Shown piece after piece: positions 19,813 through 31,161 of a stretch of 64,000 nucleotides of DNA. This stretch comes from Albugo candida (Eukaryota > Oomycota > Peronosporomycetes > Albuginales > Albuginaceae): NCBI GenBank assembly GCA_905220665.1, contig CAJNAR010000005.1:370854-434853 (forward strand). Reading direction: 5' to 3'. The notes below the pieces were generated by a model. That model ran no database searches. It saw only the letters and a list, made by a program, of their open reading frames with translations, and was not told the origin of the DNA. Within the stretch, counting starts at the first letter, position 1. Each line of letters opens with the position of its first letter. The translations under genes were made by a program, and so were the position numbers.

Positions 19813-20814
19813 TCAGAACGGCGATGACTGAGCAGCCAACGACTTTCCAGAAAAATTGCACGACTTGATTTCCTGAGATTGCTTTGTGTCTAATTGGAAG
19901 ACCAGTATCTGCAGTTTCATATGAGACTTAACGTTGGAAGGAATTGGCATTGGAAGGAACGTGTCTGGCTGCACTTCCTCAAAAGCCAATCCGGTAGCTT
20001 GTGCCTGTTGGAATAAACTATCCTCTATGGATTTTGCTCGACATACAAAACCGCATAAAAATTTACTTTGGAATGGTGCGGAAGACTTGAGCAAAAAGTA
20101 TTTGACAGTCTCTAACAGCGGCTGGATGTATGATGGCCAGCACACGACATCCGCGCCGATAAGTACGTCAACTCCAGATGACTTTTGCTGCTCAAATGCT
20201 TGGATGCTGTCATGATCTCCCCACCGAAGAATGGATACTGTGCACTATTCGAAATCAGCGCATCAGGGCATTGCATCCGCAGACGTAAGATGAAAATATA
20301 TACATTATTAGATCGACCACTTATGCCAACGTTTTTCTCCAATAAATCCAATACGACTTCGCTGCCATCCGTCAGATAAACTTTGTCGCTATTTCCGGAA
20401 CAATGTCAGCCCTTGCAACAGATCGATGATAAACTTTTACACGTACGCAAAGTGAGAAGCGACTAGACCACTCAATCCAACTCCGGCGCCAAGTTCCAGC
20501 ACCGTTTTATCTTTCAGGAAATCGCGCTGAGAAATCAAATACCTAGCCAGTTCGCGTTAGACGGAGCCCCAGCGAGACTCTCATGATTCTACCAGGATAA
20601 AAATATGGACACAGGCCAAACAACTTGTCCAGTCAAATCGTGATCTGTCTAATAAATTCTGATTAACGTGTCCTGCTCGGTATACAATTGTGATACATAC
20701 CGATGCTGCTAAAGAGCACAGAACTTTTTGCTGAATAAGATCAAAGTCAAAAACCTTGGTTTCATATCTACACATTTCGAGTTGTAATGCACAATACTGT
20801 AGTATGCGTGACAT
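19813..20814 (-). CDS. METTL21-like protein methyltransferase, 5 exons
   Basis: Class I SAM-dependent methyltransferase of the lysine-methyltransferase (METTL21/METTL23, Methyltransf_16) type. Minus-strand exons 20814-20701, 20648-20593, 20542-20447, 20388-20304 and 20244-19813 give 260 residues. Introns are 50-59 nt. Family landmarks in order: DLTGQVVWPVS (the VWPxS block), LKDKTVLELGAGVGLSGLVA (SAM-binding motif I), DKVYLTDGS (motif II acid), VSILRWGD (the LxWG block) and DVLIGADVVCWPSYIQPLL (post-motif; the family usually has DVVY where this has DVVC). The substrate is unknown; relatives methylate chaperones, elongation factors or histones. The start is the first ATG in the open frame and may be preceded by another exon. 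It lies head-to-head with ERGIC3, 153 bp apart. Confidence 0.85.
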
Positions 20815-20967
20815 TGAGAACACACTCTTTGCTAACGAAAAGATCCGCACAAAAATAGCTGTCTTCCATTATATCAGCCATTTCCATGGTCAGATTGATA
20901 CCTGCTGGTTCATTGTTAACATCGATACATTTGTTATATATCAAATTGCCCTCTTCCGCTCGTTATT

Positions 20968-22551
20968 ATGTTACGCCAGCGCACGTCGACGAATGAAGCA
21001 AATGAATCGTTAACAAATAACGATGCTTCGGAGAACGAAATCACTTCTAGGACTAAACGTACCCTGAAGAAATTTGATGTATACCCGAAACTCCATACGG
21101 AATTCAAAGTGCAGACGGAAACGGGGGCAATTGTGTCCATCATCACAGCGGTGATTGCGCTCGTTTTGTTTCTCGCAGAACTAAGAGAGTATACGTCGGT
21201 CCGCACACATGAGCATATGGTTGTCGACTCTACTATCAGTGAAAAACTTAGGATTAATGTTGACATTAGTTTTCTGGCTCTGACTTGTAAAGGTACATCA
21301 CAAACGTTCATTTCCAGACTCACGAAATCAAATGACATTTTGGATGCGATAGAAACATATTTGACGGCTATGGATGTGACGGGAGAACTACAGATGAATC
21401 TTCATCGTTCGATAGGAATGACGCGATTAGATACAAGGGGGAAACCAATACAGACTTTGCATCCGAAGAAGAAAGATGTCCTACCAGCTGACTACTGCGG
21501 TAGTTGCTATGAAGCCGCACATCCTCTAGGAAAATCGTGCTGCAATACATGTGATGAGGTCAAAGAAGCGTTTATCGCGAACGACCTTCGTCTATTTGAT
21601 GCCGATGAGAAAGAACAGTGCGTTCGTGAGACAGCAGAAGAACAGAGACAAGCACAAGCAGGAGAAGGATGTCGTATGAAAGGTTACATGATGGTCAATC
21701 GTGTTGCTGGCAATTTTCACGTTGGACTCGGGCGTACGTTTCATCGGAAAGGAAAGTTGATACATCAGTTCTTACCTGGTCAAGAAAGAGTTTTCAACGC
21801 AAGTTTTTTGATCCACTCGTATGTCATCAATGCTGTCAAGACAACAACCTACTGATTTTGCCGTATTAGCTTATCATTTGGAACACCTTACGCTAACGTA
21901 AAAAATGGGCTCGACGGGACTCGATACTTTTCCAAAGAAAGCAAGATCTCGATATTAGGAGTCTGAATTTTGTAATGGCTAACATGCATGGTGTTCTGGT
22001 GTAGGAGGTGGCGTAATGAAATACTTTTTGAAGATTGTGCCGACTATCTACAGTGACATTTCATCATCCGTACACTCCTATCAGGTCTGTTTGATATCTT
22101 AGCAATACACTACATATTTTGATACTCACAATCTCTCTGTTAGTACTCTCACACTAAGCAAGAGAAATACATGAATCAATTTGGCCAATTGTCAGGACTT
22201 CCAGGTATCTAAATTACGAAACTAAAGCTGAGTTTGTATCACGGATAGGATACCTCTTCTGCTGAGTAGGAGCCTATTTCATGTTTGAATTTTCCCCATT
22301 CATGGTCAAAGTCGATAACGAGCGGATTCCATTCACACATTTTGTGATCAGAATATTTGCAATATTGGGGGGAATGATATCGGTACTATTTTGTTCACGC
22401 TTCAATGAAAGTCTGATGCTTAAAACCCGATGTCTGTGCATTTTATCTTTAGATTGCTGGATTCGTCGATTCGGTCATTTTCCATTTTTTCTCCCGGCAC
22501 AACAAACCGTCTACTTCAGCTTCCAAAAAGACCAAAGAAATAGCTCGATAG
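20968..22551 (+). CDS. ERGIC3: ERGIC3-like cargo receptor (Erv46 family), 7 exons
   Basis: Membrane protein that cycles between ER and Golgi in COPII/COPI vesicles as a cargo receptor. Exons 20968-21292, 21353-21818, 21870-21940, 22005-22084, 22144-22204, 22270-22382 and 22453-22551 give 404 residues (human 383). Landmarks: KKFDVYPKLHTEFKVQTETG, first transmembrane segment IVSIITAVIALVLFLAEL, DISFLALTCK then MDVTGELQ, the CGSCYEAA...CCNTCDEVKEAF cysteine block, VAGNFHVGLGRTFH, NGLDGT, YFLKIVPTIY, AYFMFEFSPFMVKV, and the second transmembrane segment through ILGGMIS-IAGFVDSVIFHF with a lysine-rich cytosolic tail. The third intron is GC-AG. The first intron (60 nt) is stop-free; relatives lack the 20 residues it would add, so it is treated as spliced. 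Confidence 0.93.
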
Positions 22552-23061
22552 ACATGATGAAGACACTCGTTTCCTCGACTAGGAAGTTGTTGCCTCACCC
22601 TACTAGCCAGTGAAACTTACTCTTTTAAAAAAGTAATGAGATTGTACTGTTCTTCAAAAAAAGTTCTTACACCATTTTGAACCCTAGCAATTAAATTGCA
22701 ATACTCTTCCGTAGAGGCGTGAGTAATTGCTGCTGTACACGCTACGATAAAGGTGAACATGCAAGAAAGTGCTATTTGCTTCGACCCTTGTAAGTGGATA
22801 AAATACATCCTTTCCACGTACGTAATCCTATACACAGACTGTGATAATATTGGAACAACCGCCCTCTGCGTTCGTCATTATTTTGTACATAAAAGAGAAC
22901 AAGTGTTTCCTGCTTTTTTTACTGATTCTACGATTTCTGGTCCGTTGAGTAAATCTTTCATCCTACTTTATGCATCAAATATCATATCGTAATATCCTCC
23001 TTGAAACTAGTTCAACACCATCTCATAATCATATTAGCGCACTTGTCCATTTCGTTTGCAA
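22552..23061. other. Intergenic region, possible small minus-strand gene
   Basis: About 510 bp. On the minus strand, ATG 22961 opens MKDLLNGPEIVESVKKAGN. A 66-nt GT-AG removal joins it to RAVVPILSQSVYRIT, and further small introns could follow toward 22610. A separate minus frame (22617-22835) holds a hydrophobic run MFTFIVACTAAITHAS. The splice choices are not constrained enough for a model and I recognise no family. Confidence 0.25.
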
Positions 23062-24310
23062 ATGGTTCAAAGCCCTTGGCGTCCGAATCAGTCGAATATA
23101 TCTCGTCCTTCCGATGCAACTAATTCGTCGAACAATGGCGGGAATGGCTTTTGCCGAAAAAAACGACGCTGGGTTGATCCTGAGTACATTGCGATCTCTG
23201 ATTTCTTAAGCACGATTGGTGAAGTTGATGAAAGTGAAACACACACGGGAGATTTGATCGGCAACAGAATAGACAGGGTTTCTTTGACGAGTATGTCGCA
23301 CTCTGATGGATTAATGCATGAAAAAACAAACACTGCATTCCATGCATCACAATTAAAAAAAGTTCTCGTAAATACTCATGAAGACTCGGATCGCATTAGT
23401 GATGTGTGCCTTGATCAGGACTTCGCTTTTGAGAACCAACTACATTGGAGCGAGAAAGCCCACACTGAAGATTTTCGGAAAACTCAAGCAGAAGATGAGA
23501 CATACGATCATTGGCCTTCGTCGACAACTCACACTCGAACATCAGTAAGTGATGCAGGAGAAGCTTCTCAGAATGTGCTATCATCATGTTCTTTATCTCG
23601 AAACACAAGACTCACCGAGTTGGAGCAATATGTACGAGAACTGGAATCCGATAATTTGAGACTTAAGCAGACTTTGTCATTGGGTAAGAGTTCCGCCAGG
23701 ATGTTTACCGTTGGGAATGATATCAGAAATGAAATCGACCAAATGTTAGAAGAACGAACAAGGATTGTTGAGGAATTGGTCGATCAGTTGAATGGACCAT
23801 GCTTGAGTGCTGAAGTTGCCTCCCGTATTTGGCATCCTCAGTGTCGTATAAGCGTCGGAGTATGTGAATGGGATGCAGTCGGAAGAGGAGAGACTATCAG
23901 CTTGTGGGATTTAATCAGGTCCATATTTACAAACGTGGCGATAGACATCGTGGATCTTCGTCCTCATTTTTCTGATGGGGAAATGGTATGAGCACTCATG
24001 AACTCGTCTCACGAACAATATCTCATATTCTATGACTCAGATACTTACAAAATGGCGAATACAGGGTGAAGTTGCCAGCACAACGCAGCTCAAGGCACTG
24101 TGTTCTTCCCACAAATGTCCGTCCCTTATGAAGATTGCTTTGATGTCCATCAAGTCCACCGACTTGACCTTTACAGTAAATGTGTATATCATATTTGACC
24201 AATTCCAAATCGCAGAACAACATCATTGTTGGGATCAGGTCGGCGTATTTCGACGGCTATTTGGTGGCCAGTTACCTACTTCTTTGCTCAATAGTCTTAA
24301 TGTGAACTAG
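23062..24310 (+). CDS. Coiled-coil protein with NTF2/SnoaL-like C-terminal domain
   Basis: Exons 23062-23985 and 24041-24310 flank a 55-nt intron and give 397 residues from ATG 23062. A basic cluster (CRKKRRWVDPEY) lies near residue 35. A leucine-zipper-like heptad run (LTELEQYVRELESDNLRLKQ) lies at about residues 185-205. The C-terminal part from about residue 235 (DQMLEERTRIVEEL...WDLIRSIF...) ends in alternating hydrophobic strands: LTKWRIQGEV, DLTFTVNVYIIFDQFQIAEQHHCWDQVGVFRRL. This pattern is like SnoaL/NTF2-type ester-cyclase folds and resembles oomycete bZIP-like proteins I know of with such tails. The basic region is far from the zipper, so DNA binding is doubtful. It is the last gene of the island before the repeats. 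Confidence 0.62.
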
Positions 24311-26594
24311 AATGGAAGGCACCAAAGTAGAACGCTGTATGATAACAGTAGATTTATATGCTCAAGCGATAAAATCCTGCTAATTCCCCAATGAGACAAG
24401 ACAAATCAATTAAGAATTGTATATCATGAGCTCCTTAGTGAAAGGGATAATTATTCAAAAAGTTTAAGGCTTCCTTTTTCCGCGCACAACAACACAGTAA
24501 CAAGCAAGTGGAGTTTGATAGCTGCGCTCCTTTTTCTGATTGTAAAAATCGATGGGATTATTCCAATGAAGAAACTCATTGCGAATCAATCATTACCCGC
24601 TTTAAAATTTGAACAAGTTTGACCGCGCGGTATAACCCTGCTTTTCTGTGTAAGAGGGTGAACCGACCTCTTTTGATCACTCAACGTTGTGTGTTCTTCG
24701 GGAATGAACGACTGAAAGACCCGAACTATTTTATGAATTCTAGTTTGAGCATTTCGGCTGAGTGCAGCTAACCAGGTCCACAGCTCAATCGATTAGCCAA
24801 AACAGCATACATTTCAGGAATGAAGAAGACTCAGGTGGAAAAAATATACGTGGAATAAGCAGTCATTTTTAAGTCAGCACGGTAATGTAAAAGTTGTTTG
24901 GTTGGGAAGCGATTTGTGCTCTGCATGTAGAGTATGTGCTTCATAAGGGTTTATAAGCAATTCTTGAGCTTTCTGAAATTTATAGCTGCCTCATATTATA
25001 TGAAAAACTTGAATATGTGTTTCTTGCTCACAAGATGACTAACTGGTTCTAGAAAAGAACGATGGAATTAGACTTTATATTTTTGAAGATGGAATGCCAC
25101 GGAATCACGGAGAAGTCTTGTGATGTACAAATAAACTGCCATCCAGTTCTTATGAGAATGCTGCGATCTATTGCTGATGTAGAATAAATAGATCGACGTA
25201 ATCACTTTCGATACGGTAATTCTCTTGTGGCTGAGCCATGCATGCCCAAAATTCTGCAACCGTACAAGCAGCCCTGACTATCCGATAAAGTAAAGTAGCA
25301 CATGAACCGACTTGTATAGATACTTTACATAATCTGGGGCACCATTAGCAACCTATAAAAGAGTGTGTTGTTCATCATTCACTTGACATATATCTACATA
25401 ATAACGACTACTATATGTAAGAGATAGCCACGGTCCTTTATTACTCCTGTCATATTTATGTAACAAAAGGATAGTAAACTGTGCGGGGCATCACAGCAGC
25501 GCTTAAACCTATCGTCTACTTCCCTTACAACACTAATTACTGATTTGTTATCCAATCTGAACCAAGTATCACGTCTCAGTTTGCCGGCTACTACGTATCT
25601 GAGACCTGTACAAACACCATTGCTTATTCAAATAGGCTTTCGACCCATGATATTTATCCACATCGCTATATCTTAGCAAATTACTGTGTGAAGATGAAGA
25701 ATACAAATGTATCATGCTTTTATGAATAATTAGGACACCTGTTGAGCGAAAGGTGCCCCTATGAGACACTACCGAAAGCTATGATGCTGAAGATGCTCGC
25801 CCGACCGTCTCGTCAAAGGCTCGTGAAGAAGTCCCCAAATGTGTGGCCTATCTCAAACCTCCCACTTTGGCTAGCTCCTTAAGTCGAAATGGTCCTTGCT
25901 TATAGTAAGACTTATATGAAAGTGCATTATCGCGTGATCCTCCGAGCTTGGGGCGATCCTACAGCTCTACACCAAATAGGAAGAACCGGAGTGGTTTGTC
26001 TTGACAAAAGAATCAAAAGCAGCTACACCTGTTAAAATAGCTCTGTCACCTCCCCATGAGCCTTCTGAAGGGTTGAGCATCGATGCACACTCCAAACAGG
26101 ACTCTATTCAACTCCCCTACGCGTGATTACGGCGATTCAGCGTTACAGAGCCTACCGACGTGCTGAAAAATCATACGGGTGGCTGACGTGCCTGATGGAG
26201 TTCTTAGGCTGATACCCACAATGGTGGATGCATGCTGAAAGATAATTTGCAAGTCGGTAATCATTCCTGAAGCTGCAACTCGTATGTACGATACTATCGA
26301 CACCTCACGCTTCCTTCATATATTCGGAGTCGACGCGGAGGAAAGACGACTGTGTGCATAATTCTATTCTCATCAAGAATTGGCTATTAAATGGTATTAT
26401 TCATCCCATGAAGCCTATTCGATCAGAGAGTTCGGCATGCTTTCGATTATCAGCGTGCTTTCATGATTGTCAAAGTATGTGAGAAAATAGAAAAGAGGAA
26501 GCAATACTGACCTGAGAGAGAGAAGTGCTTCGATTTTAAAGAAATCAAATCAGGAAGAGACTTCTGTGTCACTAGAATTAGACTAAATGATTTT
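24311..26594. other. Gene-free transition zone with decayed remnants
   Basis: About 2.3 kb with stops in all frames. Between about 25,790 and 26,440 broken open stretches (for example ARPTVSSKAREEVPKCVAYL and VADVPDGVLRLIPTM) suggest an old protein-coding remnant, perhaps retroelement gag, too decayed to name. No repeat boundary was found. Confidence 0.4.
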
Positions 26595-26806
26595 TGTCGA
26601 AAAGCAATGTTTCTTGGCCGAGTTCGAGACACAGCGGGTATCCAATCTAGCGGCATGATCACGGCGTGGATGGTACGTCAAGGATAGAAACGGTACATAT
26701 CAGGTTAAGCCACTTGAAGAGAAAGGCCTAGTAGATTTAGAAGGATAATATAGTCACTTCGGTGTTTGGCACCAATCAAGTAGCTATCCTTCCTCTCAAA
26801 ACGACA
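26595..26806 (+). repeat. Left LTR of copia element
   Basis: 212 bp, starting tgtcgaaaagcaatg and ending aaaacgaca. It aligns along its length with 30946-31161 through blocks such as atccaatctag, ggcatgat, tggtacgtcaagg and gaaacggtacat. The two differ at many positions, so the insertion is old. Confidence 0.85.
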
Positions 26807-26810
26807 GGTT

Positions 26811-29800
26811 ATGAGCCCAAACCCAATGGATCAAGCTGCTCTGAATCAATCCCAAGCGCCGCGCACGTCACAAGAAGAGGATGAAGGAGATGAAGAGGGA
26901 CATCGAAGCTCGCCTTAACAGGCTAGAAGCTCGACAGTTTACGAATGGCCAAGCATCGGTCGTTTTGGCAGGTAGAGGCACCTTCCAAAGTTACGCCAAG
27001 GCCCATACTGGACTCGGCAGGAGCGTGACACTAGCCTCTCCTGAAGATGAAGTCACGTCAAGTCCAGCGCAGCAGCATGCAGCAGAACATAGGCAACAAA
27101 GGGCAACTGGAGCGGGAGTGGGAATAGGAATGCACGCCCATCCATCACAAGAAGCCAAATATAGACAGGCACAAGCGCCGACGTACTTGCGGCGTCAAGG
27201 GTATCACGAATCGGGGATTCAAAGTTGGCAATTGAGAGCTTCGAAGGCAAGAAAGTGTACCTTAGTCTTGGTGCTGCATTCGGTCATTGAGAGAAGTGAT
27301 TTCTTTACACCAGGTTCGAATCGCGGAAGAAATCAGTGAGTGCTTATGGTCTGAAGACATTAAGCTGGACAATTTTCGAAGATACTTGACTGGTAAAGCT
27401 GGTCAACACTTCCACAGCCAGGTGGACACCTGGTACACTGAGAACCCACAAGTGTGGTATTTATTGAACCGGATGAATATGATGTTAGTCCCCGAGATTT
27501 CAAAATCCAGGGCTTCAAGCTCTTTACGCCAAAGAAGAAAGATTCAGTTCCATGGAATGATAACACTATGGGTTTGATGGTTGTGAGTGGTGCTGCTGGT
27601 GGTGTACCAGATCAGATGCTCGAGAATGTCGATAAGTATGCCTACTCGTCAATTTCATTCTAAGGAATTCTCCTAGCACCGCTAAATCCGCAGTGAGATG
27701 ACTTTTTGAGACAAGGAGAGGGATTGGTGCATTTGTTCAGATGGATGATCCTACATTTAGCTTTGTATTCAAATCAACGTTAGCCGTTGTTGAGAGAACA
27801 AGGGATATGAGGATCGTAGACGCAAAAGATGGCACGAGATCAAGAAGCCAGGTGCTTGCTTCCAATATAAGAAGGAAGGTAAGTACAAGTGCGATTTCCC
27901 AAGCGAGGGGCAGAGGAATTCTACGCTGGACGTCGCAGTTGGTATGGAATCCACATCCCATTGGATTCTCGAGAATGGCTCGAGTCGTCACGTTGTAACA
28001 AGGGAAGGACAGCTCCATGACGTAGAAGAGTGCGATGATGAGTGCATGATCCCGAATGGAGAGAGCATGGGACTGCATCTGAAGGGAAGATCTTAGTTCA
28101 TGGCTTGCGTTGATGGTGAAGCTCGCCAAGTGAGTTTCGTGAAGTATTACGCAGAGAACCTTCCGTGGAAACTTACTTCGTATGGAAAGAGTGAGGAGTC
28201 GGGCTATGATGAGCTATTCTATAACGGACATAAACGTCACGTTGTCCGTCGCAGTGAGGGATGCAAAGTTTTGGTGTGGAAAAGGATACGAACAATCTAT
28301 TGGTGGTGAGAGTTCTCGAGGTTGACATGAAGCAAGCCAACGATTGCGTATACAATCCGGCAGCTCTCTGGATTTTCACTTACGCTTAGCTCATCTGTCG
28401 TATGACATAATTGAGCGCTTGGCAGGTGACCCTAAGAGTGAAAATTGTCTTACGAACGATGAAAGACCGATGTTTGTGACATGTGCTCATGGCAAACAAA
28501 GACGCAACACACAGCCCTAGATGGACAGGGGATTGAACGCGTCCATTGACAGGATTGACGGACCCATCTGCAGTGAAATGAAAAGGCGAATCACGCCGAC
28601 CGATAGACTTGGCAACCGGTACATGATTTATTTTATTGAACACAAAAATAATCATTTGTCGCGTGTTCCTCGCCAAGACAAAGGACAAGGCGACGAAGCA
28701 GTTTGAACAGGTCTTCATCCACGTCGATCATCGTTTTAATTGCAAGATTCACTGCCTACGCAAAGATGGTGGGAGTGAATACAAGATGGGCGATTTGTTT
28801 TGCAAGAATAAGGGTGTTCGTCGACAGCTATCGGAAGCTGATAAGCAGACATCCAACCATCCAACTTAAAGGTGGAGCGCATGCATCGAATGATAATGAA
28901 TATGATACGCTCTATGATTTTTGGGTCGCGCTAAACTCTGAGCTTCTGGGGTGATGCGGCGGAATACTCAGCATACATTCTTGATCGCAGACCAACTCGA
29001 GGAAACATTGGTCGCGCGTCACCGATTGAGGTGCTTGCAGGCATAAAGCCTCGCCTGACCGATATTCTTATTTTCGGCTCACATTGTATTGCTATCCGGA
29101 CGTCAAAGCACAAACACTTGATCGACTCGGTGAGTAGAGCCGCATTAGCCGCGCAAGGGACATATGAAAAAAACCTCGTGGAAAACGTGGAGGTAAAAAA
29201 AAGGAAGACTGTCCGCAAAGGGTCGTGTCGATGAATCACTAGTGTCTATGGGTACGGTTACGCGTCACGGTGGGAAGAAGAACCCATCGCGTGAGATAGC
29301 TGGGGTGGTCTATCACGAAGATTTAAAAAGCTGGAATACTGCAATAAAGAGCGACAAAAGTGAAGAATAGAAGCGTGTAGCGAAATCCGAACTTGACTGA
29401 TCGAGAATGACACTGGAAGCTGGTTGCACACAGTGATAAAATGCGCCTACTTCACACGAAATGGGTCTTTAAGACGAAAACAAAGGTGGAAGGTGCGCAT
29501 GGTAGCGTGCGATAATAATAAGTCATTTGGAGATCATTATACGATGACACGTACCGCTGTCATGAACATGACCACAGAAAAGTTATTTTAGAATTGTCGG
29601 AGATTTGGGCGTCCAGTGAGACATGGCGATGTGCCAAATGCATATGTCATGGCATCTACGGAGCTAGATATTGACATATTTTCATGTGTCCTACAGGGAA
29701 TTATTGTGGAAAAGGAAAAGCTTAAGCGATTTGGTGTGCAGCAAGGTGGAGAGTGTGTTATATAGCTTTAGCGCAGTCTCTATGGCCTAATGCAGACAGG

Positions 29801-30893
29801 GCGGGTTTAGGCAAAATTATTGCATACATAATTGTCGCAATCGGGTTTTGTGCTATGTGTCATGGACATATATATGTCTCTACTACAAAGCTGACGGTGG
29901 AGATCAAATTCTCGTGGCAGTGTATGGCGATCATTTACTGACGGGAACATCGAAGAAGCGAGCTGTCCAAGTATTTAAGCTATTTGCAACGTTGCAGAGA
30001 AAGGACGTTTTAGCTATGAACAAGTTTCTGGGAATAAGAATTTCTCGTTCATTTCACGGTGGATATAAAATTGACCAATAAGTGTCTATCGACAAGATGC
30101 TATCGATGTTTGGGCTCCAAGATGCACATTTTGTGACCACCCCAATTGGAACTGATGATGACAACGATTTGCTCGAGGTAGACTCAATGCTTCCCAATGA
30201 GAATTCAAATGGATCTGCATCGGTGCCAGTCGCCTGTTGGTTCACAACTATGACTAGAACGGTGTACGCGCCCGGACATCGCTTATGCGTTACACTGAGC
30301 AATTCACCGATCACATGCACCCTCTACAAGTGACTGGCAGCTGGCTAGGTGAATTGCCAAGTATCTAAAGGAAACCAAGGACGTTAAGACTCGGCTTAAG
30401 CAAAAGGAAACTGCAGAATTGCTACGGTTGAGCGTACAGGCAACACTGACGCTGATTTTGCTGATGGTAAAGTCGACCGCGAATATACCATCGTTGGGAT
30501 ATATTGCGTAATTGGCATGATAGTGGGATGGACTTGTCGCAAGCAGATAGCCGCAGCACTATCCATCATGGAAGCAGAGTTCTCTTCGGCTTCACACGAA
30601 GGGCAAGAATTATTGAAGCTACGTGAGCTACTTACTGAATCAGAGTACAAGATTAAATTTCCGATGTCTATGGAGATAAATAATCAACGGCAATCTGTCA
30701 ATTGGAAAATGAAGAAATCTAGACGGTTGCGAAGCACATTGACATCAAGCTGAGATTCATCAAGAATTATGCTAAGAAAGGTGTCTTGAAACCTGTCGAC
30801 ATCCCGTCCGAAACGATGGCGGCTGACATGCTAACGAAAGCCTTTAGCGCTGTCCAGTTAAAAGACCTCATGAAACCGTGCTCGCTGGGTTAA
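26811..30893 (+). pseudogene. Copia gag-pol pseudogene
   Basis: The gag ATG (MSPNPMDQAALNQSQ) lies at 26811, right after the LTR. Readable pieces in order: gag helix (about 26880-27560, KLDNFRRYLTGKAGQHF), protease-like GSSRHVV (about 27980), integrase core with HVDHRFNCKIHCLRKDGGSEY (about 28710-28780), reverse transcriptase with KWVFKTKT (about 29460) and VAVYGDHLL (about 29910) where active copies have a Y-x-D-D box, RNase H with ALSIMEAEFSSASHEGQELL (about 30550-30620), and the ADMLTKAF end (about 30820). The catalytic aspartates of the reverse transcriptase box are lost and in-frame stops are numerous, so the copy is inactive. Confidence 0.85.
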
Positions 30894-30945
30894 GGAATGG
30901 AACGTAAAGGCGATCATAGTCACACGCGGCGCCGTGAGGGAGGAA

Positions 30946-31161
30946 TGTTGAAAAGCGATGTATCTTCACTGAGCATGAAACACAGCGCGCATCCAATCTA
31001 GTGGCATAATGACGGCGTGAATGGTACGTCAAGGGTAGAAACGGTACATACCAGATTAGGCTACGTGAAGAGAAAGTTTTAGCAGGTAAATAAGGATAAT
31101 ATACTTAATTCAGTATTTGCCACCAACCAAGTAGCTTATCTTTTCTCTCGGTAAAACGACA
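30946..31161 (+). repeat. Right LTR of copia element
   Basis: 216 bp, starting tgttgaaaagcgatg and ending aaaacgaca, preceded by the polypurine tract. It pairs with 26595-26806. Confidence 0.85.

Larger units (their letters stand above)
26595..31161 (+). mobile_element. Decayed Ty1/copia LTR retrotransposon
   Basis: 4.57 kb element with matching LTRs (26595-26806 and 30946-31161). A polypurine tract (gagggaggaa) directly precedes the right LTR. Between them the copia domain order is readable through many stops and frameshifts: gag, protease, integrase, reverse transcriptase, RNase H. Integrase before reverse transcriptase defines the copia superfamily. The flanking five bases, atttt and acttt, differ at one position, so a target duplication is only suggestive. 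Confidence 0.88.

Noticed and set aside
20521..20592. An apparent nonsense codon (TAA) in the methyltransferase before RELARYL
   Set aside because: It lies inside a 50-nt GTAGAA...CTAG intron. Splicing it joins VVWPVSIFLSW to YLISQRDFLKD in frame, so there is no lesion.
27300..27330. A GGTTCGAATC word resembling a tRNA T-arm
   Set aside because: No acceptor stem, anticodon arm or D-arm can be built around it. It lies inside the copia gag remnant.
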